From: EA-27 sp964396265
GTDB taxonomy: Archaea > Thermoplasmatota > Thermoplasmata > RBG-16-68-12 > EA-27
Length of the DNA stretch: 64,000 nt
Direction: 5' to 3'
Assembly (NCBI GenBank): GCA_964396265.1
Contig: CAYNEM010000011.1
Location: 1 to 64,000, forward strand
Shown piece by piece: positions 24,188 to 31,966 of the stretch. A program made the position numbers and the translations under genes. The stretch's first letter is position 1. Each line of letters starts with the position of its first letter. Under the pieces are notes generated by a model. The model ran no database searches, was not told the origin of the DNA, and saw only the letters and a list, made by a program, of their open reading frames with translations.

Positions 24188-24238
24188 GGCCGAGCAGGTT
24201 CTCGGCCCCGGTCCACGGGGACTTGTCCTCCCCGTGGC
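24188..24238. terminator. Two consecutive perfect hairpins
   Basis: GGGCCGAG-6 nt-CTCGGCCC (24188-24209) and CCACGGGG-9 nt-CCCCGTGG (24214-24238), placed between convergent gene ends. Likely bidirectional transcript ends or stabilising structures; no T-run accompanies them. Confidence 0.5.
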
Positions 24239-24247
24239 CCGTTAAAG

Positions 24248-26287
24248 TTACTCGGGCGGGAGGGCCGTATCCACGGCAGGGGTCTTCTTCTTCCGAATGG
24301 AGATGAAGCAGTACGGGGGTTGGAACTGGAGGACCGTCTGGTCGAGGAAGTTGTTGGGCGACCTCGTGAACTCCTTCCCGGTGACCTCGTCGACGACCTT
24401 CTTCCACTCCGCGATGGAGATGAGGTTGATGTGACTCTCGTCGTGGACGAGTTCCCCCTCCTTCGAGGTGATAGACCAGCAGACGTTCTTGCTGCACACC
24501 CGCCCCATCTCGGCGATGGTCTCGCGAGCCTGCTCGGGGGTCAGGTGTTCCAATGTGTCCGTCGTCCAGACGAGGTCGAAATAGCCGTCGGGCCACGGTA
24601 ACTTCGTCGCGGAGCCGCAGACCAACCGGTCGCGGATGTCCGCTGGTGCGTGAGTGACGGCGTACTCCGAGATGTCGATGCCGTGGGCGTCGACGCCGCG
24701 CCCGACGAGTTCTTTGACGACGTGGCCCGTCGCGCAGCCCACGTCGAGGACGCGCTTCGGTCGGAAGTACCGGACGAGTTCCGCCGCGATTTGGGCAAAG
24801 TTTCGGGCATAACGTACGTCGTGACCGTAGCCCTCGTATCCGCTCTTCCCCCCGGTCACCCCCCTCTCATAGTAGGTCTCGTCGTAGAACGAGCCCGGGA
24901 CGGCGCCGTCGACCGTCCTCTCCGCCGTGACCTTCGGCGGCACGCCCGCCTCCGCGATGACCCTCGACCCCTCGCCCTCGGCGGGCCGGTCCTCCGCCCC
25001 GAGGTGTTCGACGAGAATCTGGCAGACGCAGATGGTCTTGTACCCCAACTTCTTCGCGTTGATGCAGTAGAGGTAGTCCTCGCCCCGGAACTCCACGAGG
25101 TCGGGGCTGAACTCGTAGTCCAGCCGCATGAAGACGTCCTTCGAGATGAGGGTCTGCCCGCCGCCGACCGCATCGACCTCGGCGACTTCGAGATTCTTCC
25201 AATTCTGGGTGACGAACTCCATGCACTCGTTGGCGTTCTCCCGCGTCTTCGGGTCGAAGAAGATGGCGGGAGCGAAGGCTTCCTTGCCGCCGATGAGTCG
25301 CCTGCTCCCGGCGACGAGCGTGAGGCAGCCGACGATGCCGACCTTCTTGAAACGTGGGTCGGTGAAGTACGGAAGCATCCGTCGGACGGCCTCTGGCGCC
25401 GTCTTGCTGTCGCCGTCGAGGACGTAGACGTAGTCGTACTCCTTCTTCTCGCGAGCGTGCTTGAGACCCGCGTTCCGGGCCTTCCGGGCGATGCTGATGA
25501 TGCCCCCCTCGACCACGTCGACGAGATACTGTTTGCCCTCGATGACGACCTCCTCTTTCGTGTCGATGACCCCGAGGTCGACCACCTCGTAGCCGAGGGG
25601 AGCGGCGAGCGTCTTGACCTTCTCGACGAACTCGGGCGGACTGTTGTTCACGCCGAAGAGGACGTCGAAGTTGTGGTAGTCGAGGTGAGCGATGGCGTCG
25701 ATGACGTCCGCCAGATAGGGCTCCTTCCCGACGTGTATGGGGACGTAGACCAGAATCTTCGCCTCGCCCTTCGCGGCGATGTTCCGGAACCGGCCAACGA
25801 GCCTCGTCGTCGAATCCGGCCGCGTGAACCCGAGTTGGCCGGAGATGTAGCCGAGCGGACGGCCGGCCTGAACCGCCATCATCAGCCATGTGTTTCGGAG
25901 GGTCGTCGGGTTGACGGGGACTTCCACGCCTGCGACTTCGCCGTACTCCGCGAGACGGTAGAGAATGGCACGGTCTTTCGCCCGGAAGAGACGCTCCAAC
26001 GGGTCGAGGTGGTTTTCCTCGATGTACCGCTTGACGAGGGTCGAAGTGACGAGGTCGAGTTCGGCGTCCCGCTTCCCGTCGTCGTTCCGGACCTTCACGA
26101 CTTGGCGGACCGGTTTGAAGTCTTTCGCACGGATACTTCCCACTTCTTCGAGGGGAACGCCGTTGCAGAGCAGCCGGACGAGGAGGAGGTCCAGCGGGTC
26201 TCGGATGACATCCAAGAGCCGCTTCATGTGCGCGTGGGTGAGGAACTGCGGCTCCTCTTGCTCTTGAATCCGGGCGACGGCTGTCAT
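24248..26287 (-). CDS. Fusion: degenerate tyrosine-recombinase-like domain, family 2-type glycosyltransferase, SAM methyltransferase
   Basis: 679 aa. Residues about 15-165 follow the tyrosine recombinase catalytic layout (RLLCNGVPLEEVGSIRAKDF; NPTTLRNTWLMMAVQAGRPL; ISGQLGF), but the Arg I, second His and Tyr positions are replaced, so it is probably inactive. About 170-420 is a GT-A glycosyltransferase (YVYVLDGDSKTAP as DxD, GGGQTLI, FRGEDYLYC). About 490-640 is a class I methyltransferase (VLDVGCATGHVVKELV, FDLVWTTDTLEHL). Predicted to modify glycans. Confidence 0.75.
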   Translation of the reverse strand: MTAVARIQEQEEPQFLTHAHMKRLLDVIRDPLDLLLVRLLCNGVPLEEVGSIRAKDFKPVRQVVKVRNDDGKRDAELDLVTSTLVKRYIEENHLDPLERLFRAKDRAILYRLAEYGEVAGVEVPVNPTTLRNTWLMMAVQAGRPLGYISGQLGFTRPDSTTRLVGRFRNIAAKGEAKILVYVPIHVGKEPYLADVIDAIAHLDYHNFDVLFGVNNSPPEFVEKVKTLAAPLGYEVVDLGVIDTKEEVVIEGKQYLVDVVEGGIISIARKARNAGLKHAREKKEYDYVYVLDGDSKTAPEAVRRMLPYFTDPRFKKVGIVGCLTLVAGSRRLIGGKEAFAPAIFFDPKTRENANECMEFVTQNWKNLEVAEVDAVGGGQTLISKDVFMRLDYEFSPDLVEFRGEDYLYCINAKKLGYKTICVCQILVEHLGAEDRPAEGEGSRVIAEAGVPPKVTAERTVDGAVPGSFYDETYYERGVTGGKSGYEGYGHDVRYARNFAQIAAELVRYFRPKRVLDVGCATGHVVKELVGRGVDAHGIDISEYAVTHAPADIRDRLVCGSATKLPWPDGYFDLVWTTDTLEHLTPEQARETIAEMGRVCSKNVCWSITSKEGELVHDESHINLISIAEWKKVVDEVTGKEFTRSPNNFLDQTVLQFQPPYCFISIRKKKTPAVDTALPPE

Positions 26288-26300
26288 GCTCTCCGTCCAC

Positions 26301-26576
26301 TCACACGTCGTCTGGGCTCTTCTTCTTTTCCACGGCGGGATTCTCGCCGTCCAACCGCTCCTCGATGACCTCTTCCGTCTTCTCCGGGACGACGATGAGA
26401 CCCGGTGGAGGCGCCGGGACGACGACTGGCGCGTTGTAGAGTGCGACTGGCTTCGGCTGCGGGAACCTCACCCCCGCGTCGGGGGCGTGCTGGTTCTTCG
26501 GGGGTCGGCCGTGCTTGACTCGGCGGTAGTCCATCTTGTACCGGTGCGCTTCGTCCTTCTTCCGTCGGTGGGCCAT
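26301..26576 (-). CDS. Small basic Pro-rich protein, 91 aa
   Basis: Basic N-terminus (MAHRRKKDEAHRYKMDYRR), proline/valine-rich middle, acidic end. Probably disordered; no family recognised. Confidence 0.5.
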   Translation of the reverse strand: MAHRRKKDEAHRYKMDYRRVKHGRPPKNQHAPDAGVRFPQPKPVALYNAPVVVPAPPPGLIVVPEKTEEVIEERLDGENPAVEKKKSPDDV

Positions 26577-26579
26577 TGT

Positions 26580-26861
26580 TCACTCCTCCGCGATGGTGAG
26601 AGCCGAAATCGACTCGGGGTTGATGTAGGTCAGGAAGGTCGGGTGAGGCGTCGGCGGCTCCTCGTCGGACGTCCCGTCGTGATGCGTCTCACGGATACAG
26701 AGGTAATCGTCGCCCTGCTCGACCAAAACCCCGTCGTAGATGGTCTCGGCGGCCACGATTCGCACCTTCTTCCCGACGAAATCTCGGATGAGTTCGTGGA
26801 GCGGGCGCAGGCGCGGCCGGTGGCTCCGTCCACCCCGTTTCTTCTGCGGCCGACGGCTCAT
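26580..26861 (-). CDS. Sm-like (LSm/Hfq-fold) protein
   Basis: 93 aa. After a basic tail, LHELIRDFVGKKVRIVAAE then TIYDGVLVEQGDDYLCI and a final strand YINPESISALTI fit the Sm1/Sm2 beta-barrel. Sm proteins form RNA-binding rings; a viral copy may act on viral or host RNA. ATG overlaps the upstream TGA. Confidence 0.6.
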   Translation of the reverse strand: MSRRPQKKRGGRSHRPRLRPLHELIRDFVGKKVRIVAAETIYDGVLVEQGDDYLCIRETHHDGTSDEEPPTPHPTFLTYINPESISALTIAEE

Positions 26862-27247
26862 TCCCGGTCCCCCGTGAAGAACGCGAGGTGCCCGCTCCGT
26901 TCGGTCACCCACTCGCGGACCATGTGCAGAATGGCCTCCCTACGGCTGTTAAACAGCCCAATCCGCACCAGTTCCCGGACGATTTCCTCCAGCGGGGGTT
27001 CCAGTCGGACCTCATATAGCGGCGGCCCGGGCTTGACAAGGTCGACCTTCTGCTCGACCGGGTGCCACGCCCTCTCCGTCAACTGCGCCTCGAAGGAGAA
27101 GTTCGACGTGCCCCCGCAGTTCCGGCACACCGCCGACCCCGCGATGTGGTAGGACTGCTTCGTCTCGACCGCCATCTCTTTCTTGACGAGGAACGTCGCC
27201 TCGTCTTGCGTGAGAATCGCGACGCCGTCGACAGGACAGTAGAGCAT
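26858..27247 (-). CDS. Zinc protein with ribbon-helix-helix-like end, 129 aa
   Basis: CPVDG and CRNCGG suggest a zinc site. The C-terminal EEIVRELVRIGLFNSRREAI resembles a ribbon-helix-helix DNA-binding motif. The exact palindrome at 26946 encodes Gly-Leu-Phe-Asn-Ser in that region. Confidence 0.6.
   Translation of the reverse strand: MLYCPVDGVAILTQDEATFLVKKEMAVETKQSYHIAGSAVCRNCGGTSNFSFEAQLTERAWHPVEQKVDLVKPGPPLYEVRLEPPLEEIVRELVRIGLFNSRREAILHMVREWVTERSGHLAFFTGDRE
26946..26956. repeat. Dispersed palindrome, CTGTTAAACAG
   Basis: Exact copy in coding sequence, with GGCTGT...ACAGCC outer match. Confidence 0.85.
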
Positions 27248-27251
27248 CGTA

Positions 27252-27509
27252 TCACCGTTCGAGGGGCTTCACGGCACGGTCGACTGCGAGGCGCACCGCC
27301 CCGCCGTGAATGAGTTTTCGGATTCGGTCGAGCGTCTCGTAGGGGCCGCTCGTGTGCGAGTAGACCACCTTTCCGTCCGCGAGAGTCGCGGCGACTTGGT
27401 AGACGAAAGGAGACCTACGGTCCTTGTACCGGGCTCGGCGTTTCGATTTGGCCTTCCGTTGGTCCTCGGTCGGCGGCGTTCTCTGGGTATGGGGCGCGGG
27501 GTCGGGCAT
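27252..27509 (-). CDS. Small basic protein, 85 aa
   Basis: Basic disordered N-terminus, then beta-rich YQVAATLADGKVVYSH and a helix ETLDRIRKLIHGG. Overlaps the upstream gene by about 95 bp, so the start may be later. Confidence 0.45.
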   Translation of the reverse strand: MPDPAPHTQRTPPTEDQRKAKSKRRARYKDRRSPFVYQVAATLADGKVVYSHTSGPYETLDRIRKLIHGGAVRLAVDRAVKPLER

Positions 27510-27918
27510 TTCGTTCGGTCCTCCGTCGGTGTCTGAGCGACTTGATTTTGCTCTTGAGATGGGCGACCCGCTCAGCCACCCGCCACGTCCGCCAGATGAT
27601 TTGGCGACCGCTGGGAGCGTACCACGCGAGGATGCCGCAATAGGGGCACCAATAGAGACCCGCGTCGAGGTGGAGTAGGCGGTGCTTGCAGTAACCCGCC
27701 CCCTTCTTCGGGAAGGGCTGGACGTTGATTCCCCGGAGGACCGCGTTCACCGCTTCCGCACGAGGGCAGATGCAGGGCTTCCCGTGCGTGGACCCCTCGC
27801 ACTTGGCGGTGTGAGGGAAGCGGAGGGCCTTGACGATGCGGAGCGAGAGGACTCTCGCGCCCACCGCTTCGAGACTCTCTGCGGCCTGCTCGACGGTCTC
27901 ATCCGGCATTTTCGACAT
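27415..27918 (-). CDS. Zinc-binding protein, about 167 aa
   Basis: Helical N-terminus, then CEGSTHGKPCICPRA and YCKHRLLHLDAGLYWCPYCG, compatible with two zinc sites, and an Arg-rich disordered tail. The tail overlaps the next gene. Function unknown. Confidence 0.55.
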   Translation of the reverse strand: MSKMPDETVEQAAESLEAVGARVLSLRIVKALRFPHTAKCEGSTHGKPCICPRAEAVNAVLRGINVQPFPKKGAGYCKHRLLHLDAGLYWCPYCGILAWYAPSGRQIIWRTWRVAERVAHLKSKIKSLRHRRRTERNARPRAPYPENAADRGPTEGQIETPSPVQGP

Positions 27919-28186
27919 CCTCCGGCTTGATTTTTCCCTCGGTGATGGCGCGTTCGATGAGCGTCTGCTGGATGGTGGCGAGTTCCACGATGGGGACTTC
28001 CTGAATGATGGCCTTGAGGTTGCAGTTCTCATCGGTGAGCCGGAGGATTTCTTCGAGCAGGTCTTCGATGTCCTGACGAGCGTGCGAGGCGAACTCTAAT
28101 TCCTCGGTCGCGGTGAAGCCGAACTCGTTCCTCGGCGGCTTCGAGACGCGCTCGGCGATTTCCCTGAGTTGGTCGGGAGTCATCAT
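27899..28186 (-). CDS. Coiled-coil protein, 95 aa
   Basis: MMTPDQLREIAERVSKPP... with heptad-like DIEDLLEEILRLTDENCNL. The start is set after the stop of the upstream Cys-rich gene. Confidence 0.55.
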   Translation of the reverse strand: MMTPDQLREIAERVSKPPRNEFGFTATEELEFASHARQDIEDLLEEILRLTDENCNLKAIIQEVPIVELATIQQTLIERAITEGKIKPEDVENAG

Positions 28187-28188
28187 GG

Positions 28189-28389
28189 TCAGACCTTCCG
28201 GAGTTGGCGAGCGCATCGTGGACATTTACCCTTGATGTTCGGCGGGAGGTTGTGGTCCGGGCACTTCGGCTTGGCTGCCGCCATCGCCTTCGCGGTTCCG
28301 GCGCAGGCTACGCAGCAGGAACAGGACGAGGGGTGAGGGCAGTCGTCGAGTTCGTCGTAGGCGCACGGGCAGCAGATGTCGACGGCCAT
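28189..28389 (-). CDS. Cysteine-rich 66-aa protein
   Basis: MAVDICCPCAYDELDDCPHP... with CSCCVAC and a final CPRC: at least eleven Cys. A zinc- or metal-binding micro-protein. Confidence 0.6.
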   Translation of the reverse strand: MAVDICCPCAYDELDDCPHPSSCSCCVACAGTAKAMAAAKPKCPDHNLPPNIKGKCPRCARQLRKV

Positions 28390-28390
28390 G

Positions 28391-29224
28391 CTACGCCTCC
28401 ACGGGAACTTCGCCGTATTGGGGATGCGAGTGCGGCGTCCGCTTCTTGTGCCCCGGCTCCCAGACGCATTGAGCGACGACCTTTCCCGACCCTCCGCAAG
28501 ACGAACACCGCACCGTCCAGACGAAGGGGCAGCGCCCGGGATGCGGCGTGAGGTCGGGCTCGGACCGGTCCGCGAAGTGCGCCACCATGTCGTTGAGCGC
28601 GGCTTCGAGCGGCGCACACTTCGGGCAGCCGGGCTCCGGCTTCGCCCCCTCGACCTTCTTGCAGATGACGAAGAAACAATGCCGCCGCCGGGCTCGCCAT
28701 TGCTTCTGAGCGGGATTCCGGATGCTTGGGTGCCGTGCCTTGATGACGAGGTCGAACGGCGTCAGGCCGACAGCGCGGGCGTCGACGAGGAACCGGGCGT
28801 GGTTCCACAGCAGCCCGCTGGTCAACTCGTCGGCCAACTTCGCGATGAGGACGCCGTCCGTCTTGAGAAGTCGCACGGCCTCCTCCAAGAACGGACGGAA
28901 GTTCCCGTCCCACGACGCGAGGTTGTAGATGTGGTTGACCGACGCCTTCGAGTCGCCCACCGCGACCTTGCGCCGGAGGTGCGGTGGGTCGTAGACGAGC
29001 GTTCCCACGCTTGCGTCTTCGAGCGGGAGGTGCCGGTGGTCGGCCGCCGTGACGCCCTCGCCGCCGAGGAGGTCGAACGCGAGGAGTCCCTCCGGCCGGG
29101 TCTTCTTCCAGAACCGGCCTTTCCCGTAAGTCGTATCGACCACCGGCTCGCCGCCCTTGTAGAACTCGACGAGGGCGGGGACGATGGTCGCATCGACTCC
29201 CGGGATGACGCTGTCGACGAACAT
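28391..29224 (-). CDS. DNA methyltransferase-like protein with zinc tail
   Basis: 277 aa. DTTYGKGRFW near the N-terminus and LVYDPPHL (DPPY-type motif IV) then a helix-strand pattern (RLLKTDGVLIAKL) fit an N4/N6 amino-methyltransferase fold. C-terminal CPKC and CSSCGG pairs form a separate zinc module. Likely modifies viral DNA; sequence specificity unknown. Confidence 0.7.
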   Translation of the reverse strand: MFVDSVIPGVDATIVPALVEFYKGGEPVVDTTYGKGRFWKKTRPEGLLAFDLLGGEGVTAADHRHLPLEDASVGTLVYDPPHLRRKVAVGDSKASVNHIYNLASWDGNFRPFLEEAVRLLKTDGVLIAKLADELTSGLLWNHARFLVDARAVGLTPFDLVIKARHPSIRNPAQKQWRARRRHCFFVICKKVEGAKPEPGCPKCAPLEAALNDMVAHFADRSEPDLTPHPGRCPFVWTVRCSSCGGSGKVVAQCVWEPGHKKRTPHSHPQYGEVPVEA

Positions 29225-29228
29225 TTGG

Positions 29229-29684
29229 TCAGATTGCCCCCTGCCGCAGTTGGGCCCGGATGAGCATGAGGAGGATACCGAGGTAGTTGTCGCCCTCCCA
29301 CTTCCCGTCCTCGTTCGCGGTGCGTCCCCAAGTCCGGTCCGCCCAATGGTTCCCTTCCTGAAGGTAAGCGTCTCCGGTCGCGACGAGCGCTTTGGCGAGG
29401 TCTTCGTTCTGCGAGAACTTCGCCCGGAGAACGTCGTACATGACGCCGAGTTTGACGACGTCCCAGTCGGGGCGGAGCGGGGCCGCCCTGCCGAGCCGCT
29501 TCGCGTCGGCGGGGGTCGGCGCGTCCCTGATTCGGCGCATCGCGTCCCCGTCGAGGGTCTTGGCGAACTGGTAGGCGTGTTCGCTCGTCAGGAAGGTGTG
29601 CCCGTAGATGGTCGTCTTTGCCGTGTAGAAGTTCGAGAGGAAGCGGTACTCGGTCCCATCAAAGCGTTCGATTGGCGATGTCAT
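29229..29684 (-). CDS. NADAR-domain protein (YbiA-like)
   Basis: 151 aa, single domain. FLSNFY, SEHAYQFAK, AKRLGRAAPLRPDW, LRAKFSQN, LQEGNHWADRTWG and LGILLMLIR follow the NADAR family from end to end. NADAR enzymes hydrolyse ADP-ribose conjugates, including ADP-ribosylated guanine in DNA left by DarT. It lies between two DNA methyltransferases. Confidence 0.85.
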   Translation of the reverse strand: MTSPIERFDGTEYRFLSNFYTAKTTIYGHTFLTSEHAYQFAKTLDGDAMRRIRDAPTPADAKRLGRAAPLRPDWDVVKLGVMYDVLRAKFSQNEDLAKALVATGDAYLQEGNHWADRTWGRTANEDGKWEGDNYLGILLMLIRAQLRQGAI

Positions 29685-30247
29685 TGTGCTTCATCCCCCC
29701 ACGTATCCCAGCCGACGGGCTTCGGCCCTCTCGCGAAGAGTTCGATGCGCGGGCCGTCGCCCATGAGTTTGACGATGCGGTCCCGGACCTCCGACGGCTT
29801 CGCGCTGTGTTCTCCGACGGGTGCGACGACGAGTTGGCGAACGCCCTTGTCGACGCGCCTCGGCTTCCCCTTCGTCCCGAGCAAGACGATTTCGGCGTTG
29901 GCCCGGGTCCAGTAACCGAGGCCGTAGTGCCAACCCCAGCCGACGGAGTTCTCCGGCTTCCGGGTCCGTTTGGCCCAGACAAACGCGACCGTCCGGTACG
30001 AGAACCTCCACGCCTCCATGACCGCGAGCGCCTGCGGGAGCATGGGGAAGGTCGCCCATAGAAAAAGAGCGCAGTCGTCCGCCGCGATGTTCGCGACGGG
30101 GAGCGCCTCGATGTCGTTGAGGCTCATGCAGGGGTAGTGCTTCTCCGCGCTGCGGCCCTTCCCCTTCGCGGAGTAGGTCTTGAAGGTCCAAGGTGGGTCC
30201 GCAAGAATGATGCCGTACTTCCGGCCGGTCGGGAAGGGTGGCGTCAC
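29681..30247 (-). CDS. MT-A70-family N6-adenine methyltransferase
   Basis: 188 aa. IILADPPWTFKTYS (DPPW), LFLWATFPMLPQALAVMEAW, FVWAKRT and EHSAKPSEVRDRIV match MT-A70. Acts on adenine in DNA or RNA. GTG 30247, overlapping the upstream TGA, is preferred over the far upstream ATG. Confidence 0.85.
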   Translation of the reverse strand: MTPPFPTGRKYGIILADPPWTFKTYSAKGKGRSAEKHYPCMSLNDIEALPVANIAADDCALFLWATFPMLPQALAVMEAWRFSYRTVAFVWAKRTRKPENSVGWGWHYGLGYWTRANAEIVLLGTKGKPRRVDKGVRQLVVAPVGEHSAKPSEVRDRIVKLMGDGPRIELFARGPKPVGWDTWGDEAQ

Positions 30248-30465
30248 GTCTTCTCCCCTTCGAGTTTCGGCCACGTCGGTTTCGTCTCTTCGAGTTTCGG
30301 CTGGCAGAGGATTCCCGCGACGTGCCACGACTGGGGCTTCCCGCAGAGAGGGCATTGGACGTCGTGGCAGGGACAGTAGCAGTTCTCGCGCTTCTTTCCC
30401 GTCCGGAGGCACGCCTCGCAGCAGACGAAGTGTCTGCCGTCCGGGAGGTACTTGGCGTCAATCAA
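30244..30465 (-). CDS. Cys-rich 73-aa protein
   Basis: CCEACLRTGKKRENCYCPCHDVQCPLCG plus a later Cys: two probable zinc knuckles. Coupled to the MT-A70 gene by overlap. Confidence 0.6.
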   Translation of the reverse strand: MIDAKYLPDGRHFVCCEACLRTGKKRENCYCPCHDVQCPLCGKPQSWHVAGILCQPKLEETKPTWPKLEGEKT

Positions 30466-30721
30466 TGTCCAACACCGCCCGGAGGCTCTTCGCGAGTCGG
30501 GGGTTCATCCGGAGTTCGTCGATGAGGCGTTCCACGACCGTCTGGTCGACCCCCCGGACCGCGTCGTGGACCGCGTTCGAGACCATCTCGTCGATGCCGG
30601 GCTTTTCCTCCTCGAACGCCTCCTCAATCATCTTCTCGACGTCCTCCTTGGAGACCTTGTCCTTCGCGACGGCCTCGGCCTCCTCCTTCGCGACCCGGCG
30701 GATGACCTCGTCGACACCCAT
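30458..30721 (-). CDS. Highly charged helical protein, 87 aa
   Basis: MGVDEVIRRVAKEEAEAV... continuous helices. Begins 11 bp after a full dispersed palindrome that also covers the stop codon of the preceding gene. Confidence 0.6.
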   Translation of the reverse strand: MGVDEVIRRVAKEEAEAVAKDKVSKEDVEKMIEEAFEEEKPGIDEMVSNAVHDAVRGVDQTVVERLIDELRMNPRLAKSLRAVLDID

Positions 30722-30733
30722 TCGTTTCCACCT

Positions 30734-30744
30734 CTGTTTTACAG
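30734..30744. repeat. Dispersed palindrome, full 15-bp form
   Basis: CTCTGTTTTACAGAG at 30732-30746; the TAA of the upstream gene lies inside it. Confidence 0.85.
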
Positions 30745-31083
30745 AGCCTTGAGGTCGTCCAGCGTGCGTTCGGAGACCTTCCCGTCCGAGATGCCCACCT
30801 TGAGAACCTGCACGACGCGCTGGCAGGCTTTGGCCTTCAACGCCATCGGTCCGTGACCGACGGAGGCGAGGTGGGCGGCGACCCATCCGAAGGACCGGAC
30901 GAGCGAGTCGTGGTTCGGATTGCTGTCCCCCTGCGCGATGCGCTTGAGCGCCTCGATGACGGCCAACATCTCCTTGTGGTACTCGCGGTGGCCGATGTCG
31001 CTGAGATAGATGGCGATGTATTCGGCGGCGATGCCGACCTCGTGCCACACGGCCTCGGCGGGGATGTCAGGCGTCGTGGTCAC
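30739..31083 (-). CDS. Helical hypothetical protein, 114 aa
   Basis: Predicted helical bundle (AEYIAIYLSDIGHREYHKEM, LVRSFGWVAAHLASV). No family recognised. Confidence 0.55.
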   Translation of the reverse strand: MTTTPDIPAEAVWHEVGIAAEYIAIYLSDIGHREYHKEMLAVIEALKRIAQGDSNPNHDSLVRSFGWVAAHLASVGHGPMALKAKACQRVVQVLKVGISDGKVSERTLDDLKAL

Positions 31084-31351
31084 CCCCGCCCTCGCCGCGC
31101 TTCGGCTTCTTCCGGGCCTTCCGGTTCCGGCGGGCCCTGCGTGCCTTTCGGCGTAGGGTCTGCGCCCGCCTGAAGAGTCGCCAGAACCGTCGGAACCGTT
31201 GCCAGCAGACGAGGTGGACCCACCCGGGAACCCAGACCTTGCTCTCGTGGAGGCAGGAGTTCCCCGCGCTGATGTAGACGGCGCAGGTATGCTTCGGTCC
31301 CTTGTCGTAGACGATTGGCTTGCGGCAGAAACCGCAGGTGTTCGACGGCAT
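31067..31351 (-). CDS. Zinc-finger protein with Arg-rich tail, 94 aa
   Basis: CGFCRKPIVYDKGPKHTC, later C...H/C residues in the first 50, then an Arg/Lys-rich helix (RRAQTLRRKARRARR). Likely nucleic-acid binding. Confidence 0.6.
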   Translation of the reverse strand: MPSNTCGFCRKPIVYDKGPKHTCAVYISAGNSCLHESKVWVPGWVHLVCWQRFRRFWRLFRRAQTLRRKARRARRNRKARKKPKRGEGGGDHDA

Positions 31352-31966
31352 CTATTTCGACCTCCCCGGCTCTTCCAGATAGCGCACCCGCTTCCCGTGC
31401 GCCACGGCGTAGTCGATTTCGGAGCGGGTCGACTCGCCGATATGCTCGGTAACGACGAGGATTTCGTCGCTGAGGTCGATTTTCCGCTTGTGCAACTCGT
31501 CCATCTGGCGCTTGAGTTCCTTGCCTTCGGGCCGGTGGAACCGGGCGTGGTCGAAGCACCCGACGGCGAGGACGATGCGCCCCGCGAGCGTCTCCTCCTC
31601 GGTCGCCCGCGCCCAATCCTCGGGGAAGCGGACGGACCCGCAGAGGGTCACGACGGTCGGCCGGTTCTGCCACGTCGCGGGCGGCGAGAGACGGCCGAGC
31701 CGCAGAAAGAGGAACCAGCAGAACGCGGTGATGTCGACGAGTTCGAGACGCTCGTCGTAGATGTCCGAGGCCCCCGACTTCTGGCCCTCGACCGCCGCGT
31801 CCCACTCGGCGATTTCCTCGGCGAGCCGCCGCCGGATGTAGTCCACTTCGAGGTGGTTCCACGGGTCGGGCGGCCGGCTCGGGTCTTTCCTGATAGCCGC
31901 CGCGCACTTGTCGAGCAGGGCGCGGACGAACGGTTCCAACTCGGGGGGAAGCCACACAGGTCTCAC
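31352..31966 (-). CDS. MazG-like domain fused to deoxyribosyltransferase-like domain
   Basis: 204 aa. Residues about 35-95 (RRRLAEEIAEWDAA...YDERLELVDITAFCWFLFL) carry the EExxE/ExxD helices of all-alpha NTP pyrophosphohydrolases. Residues about 105-200 (VTLCGSVRF, DEILVVTEHIGESTRSEIDYA) match the nucleoside 2-deoxyribosyltransferase-like fold. Suggests removal or salvage of particular nucleotides. Confidence 0.65.
   Translation of the reverse strand: MRPVWLPPELEPFVRALLDKCAAAIRKDPSRPPDPWNHLEVDYIRRRLAEEIAEWDAAVEGQKSGASDIYDERLELVDITAFCWFLFLRLGRLSPPATWQNRPTVVTLCGSVRFPEDWARATEEETLAGRIVLAVGCFDHARFHRPEGKELKRQMDELHKRKIDLSDEILVVTEHIGESTRSEIDYAVAHGKRVRYLEEPGRSK

Larger units (their letters stand above)
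23989..24247. other. Intergenic region between convergent clusters
   Basis: No gene seen. Contains the inverted repeat TGCAGAT/ATCTGCA, two dispersed palindromes (24092, 24124) and two hairpins (24188-24238). Confidence 0.6.

Noticed and set aside
24188..24238. Bacterial-type rho-independent terminators
   Set aside because: Hairpins are perfect but lack a following T-run, and the element appears archaeal; listed only as structural transcript ends.
24650..26368. Plus-strand 572-codon frame
   Set aside because: Shadow of the integrase-like/glycosyltransferase/methyltransferase fusion.
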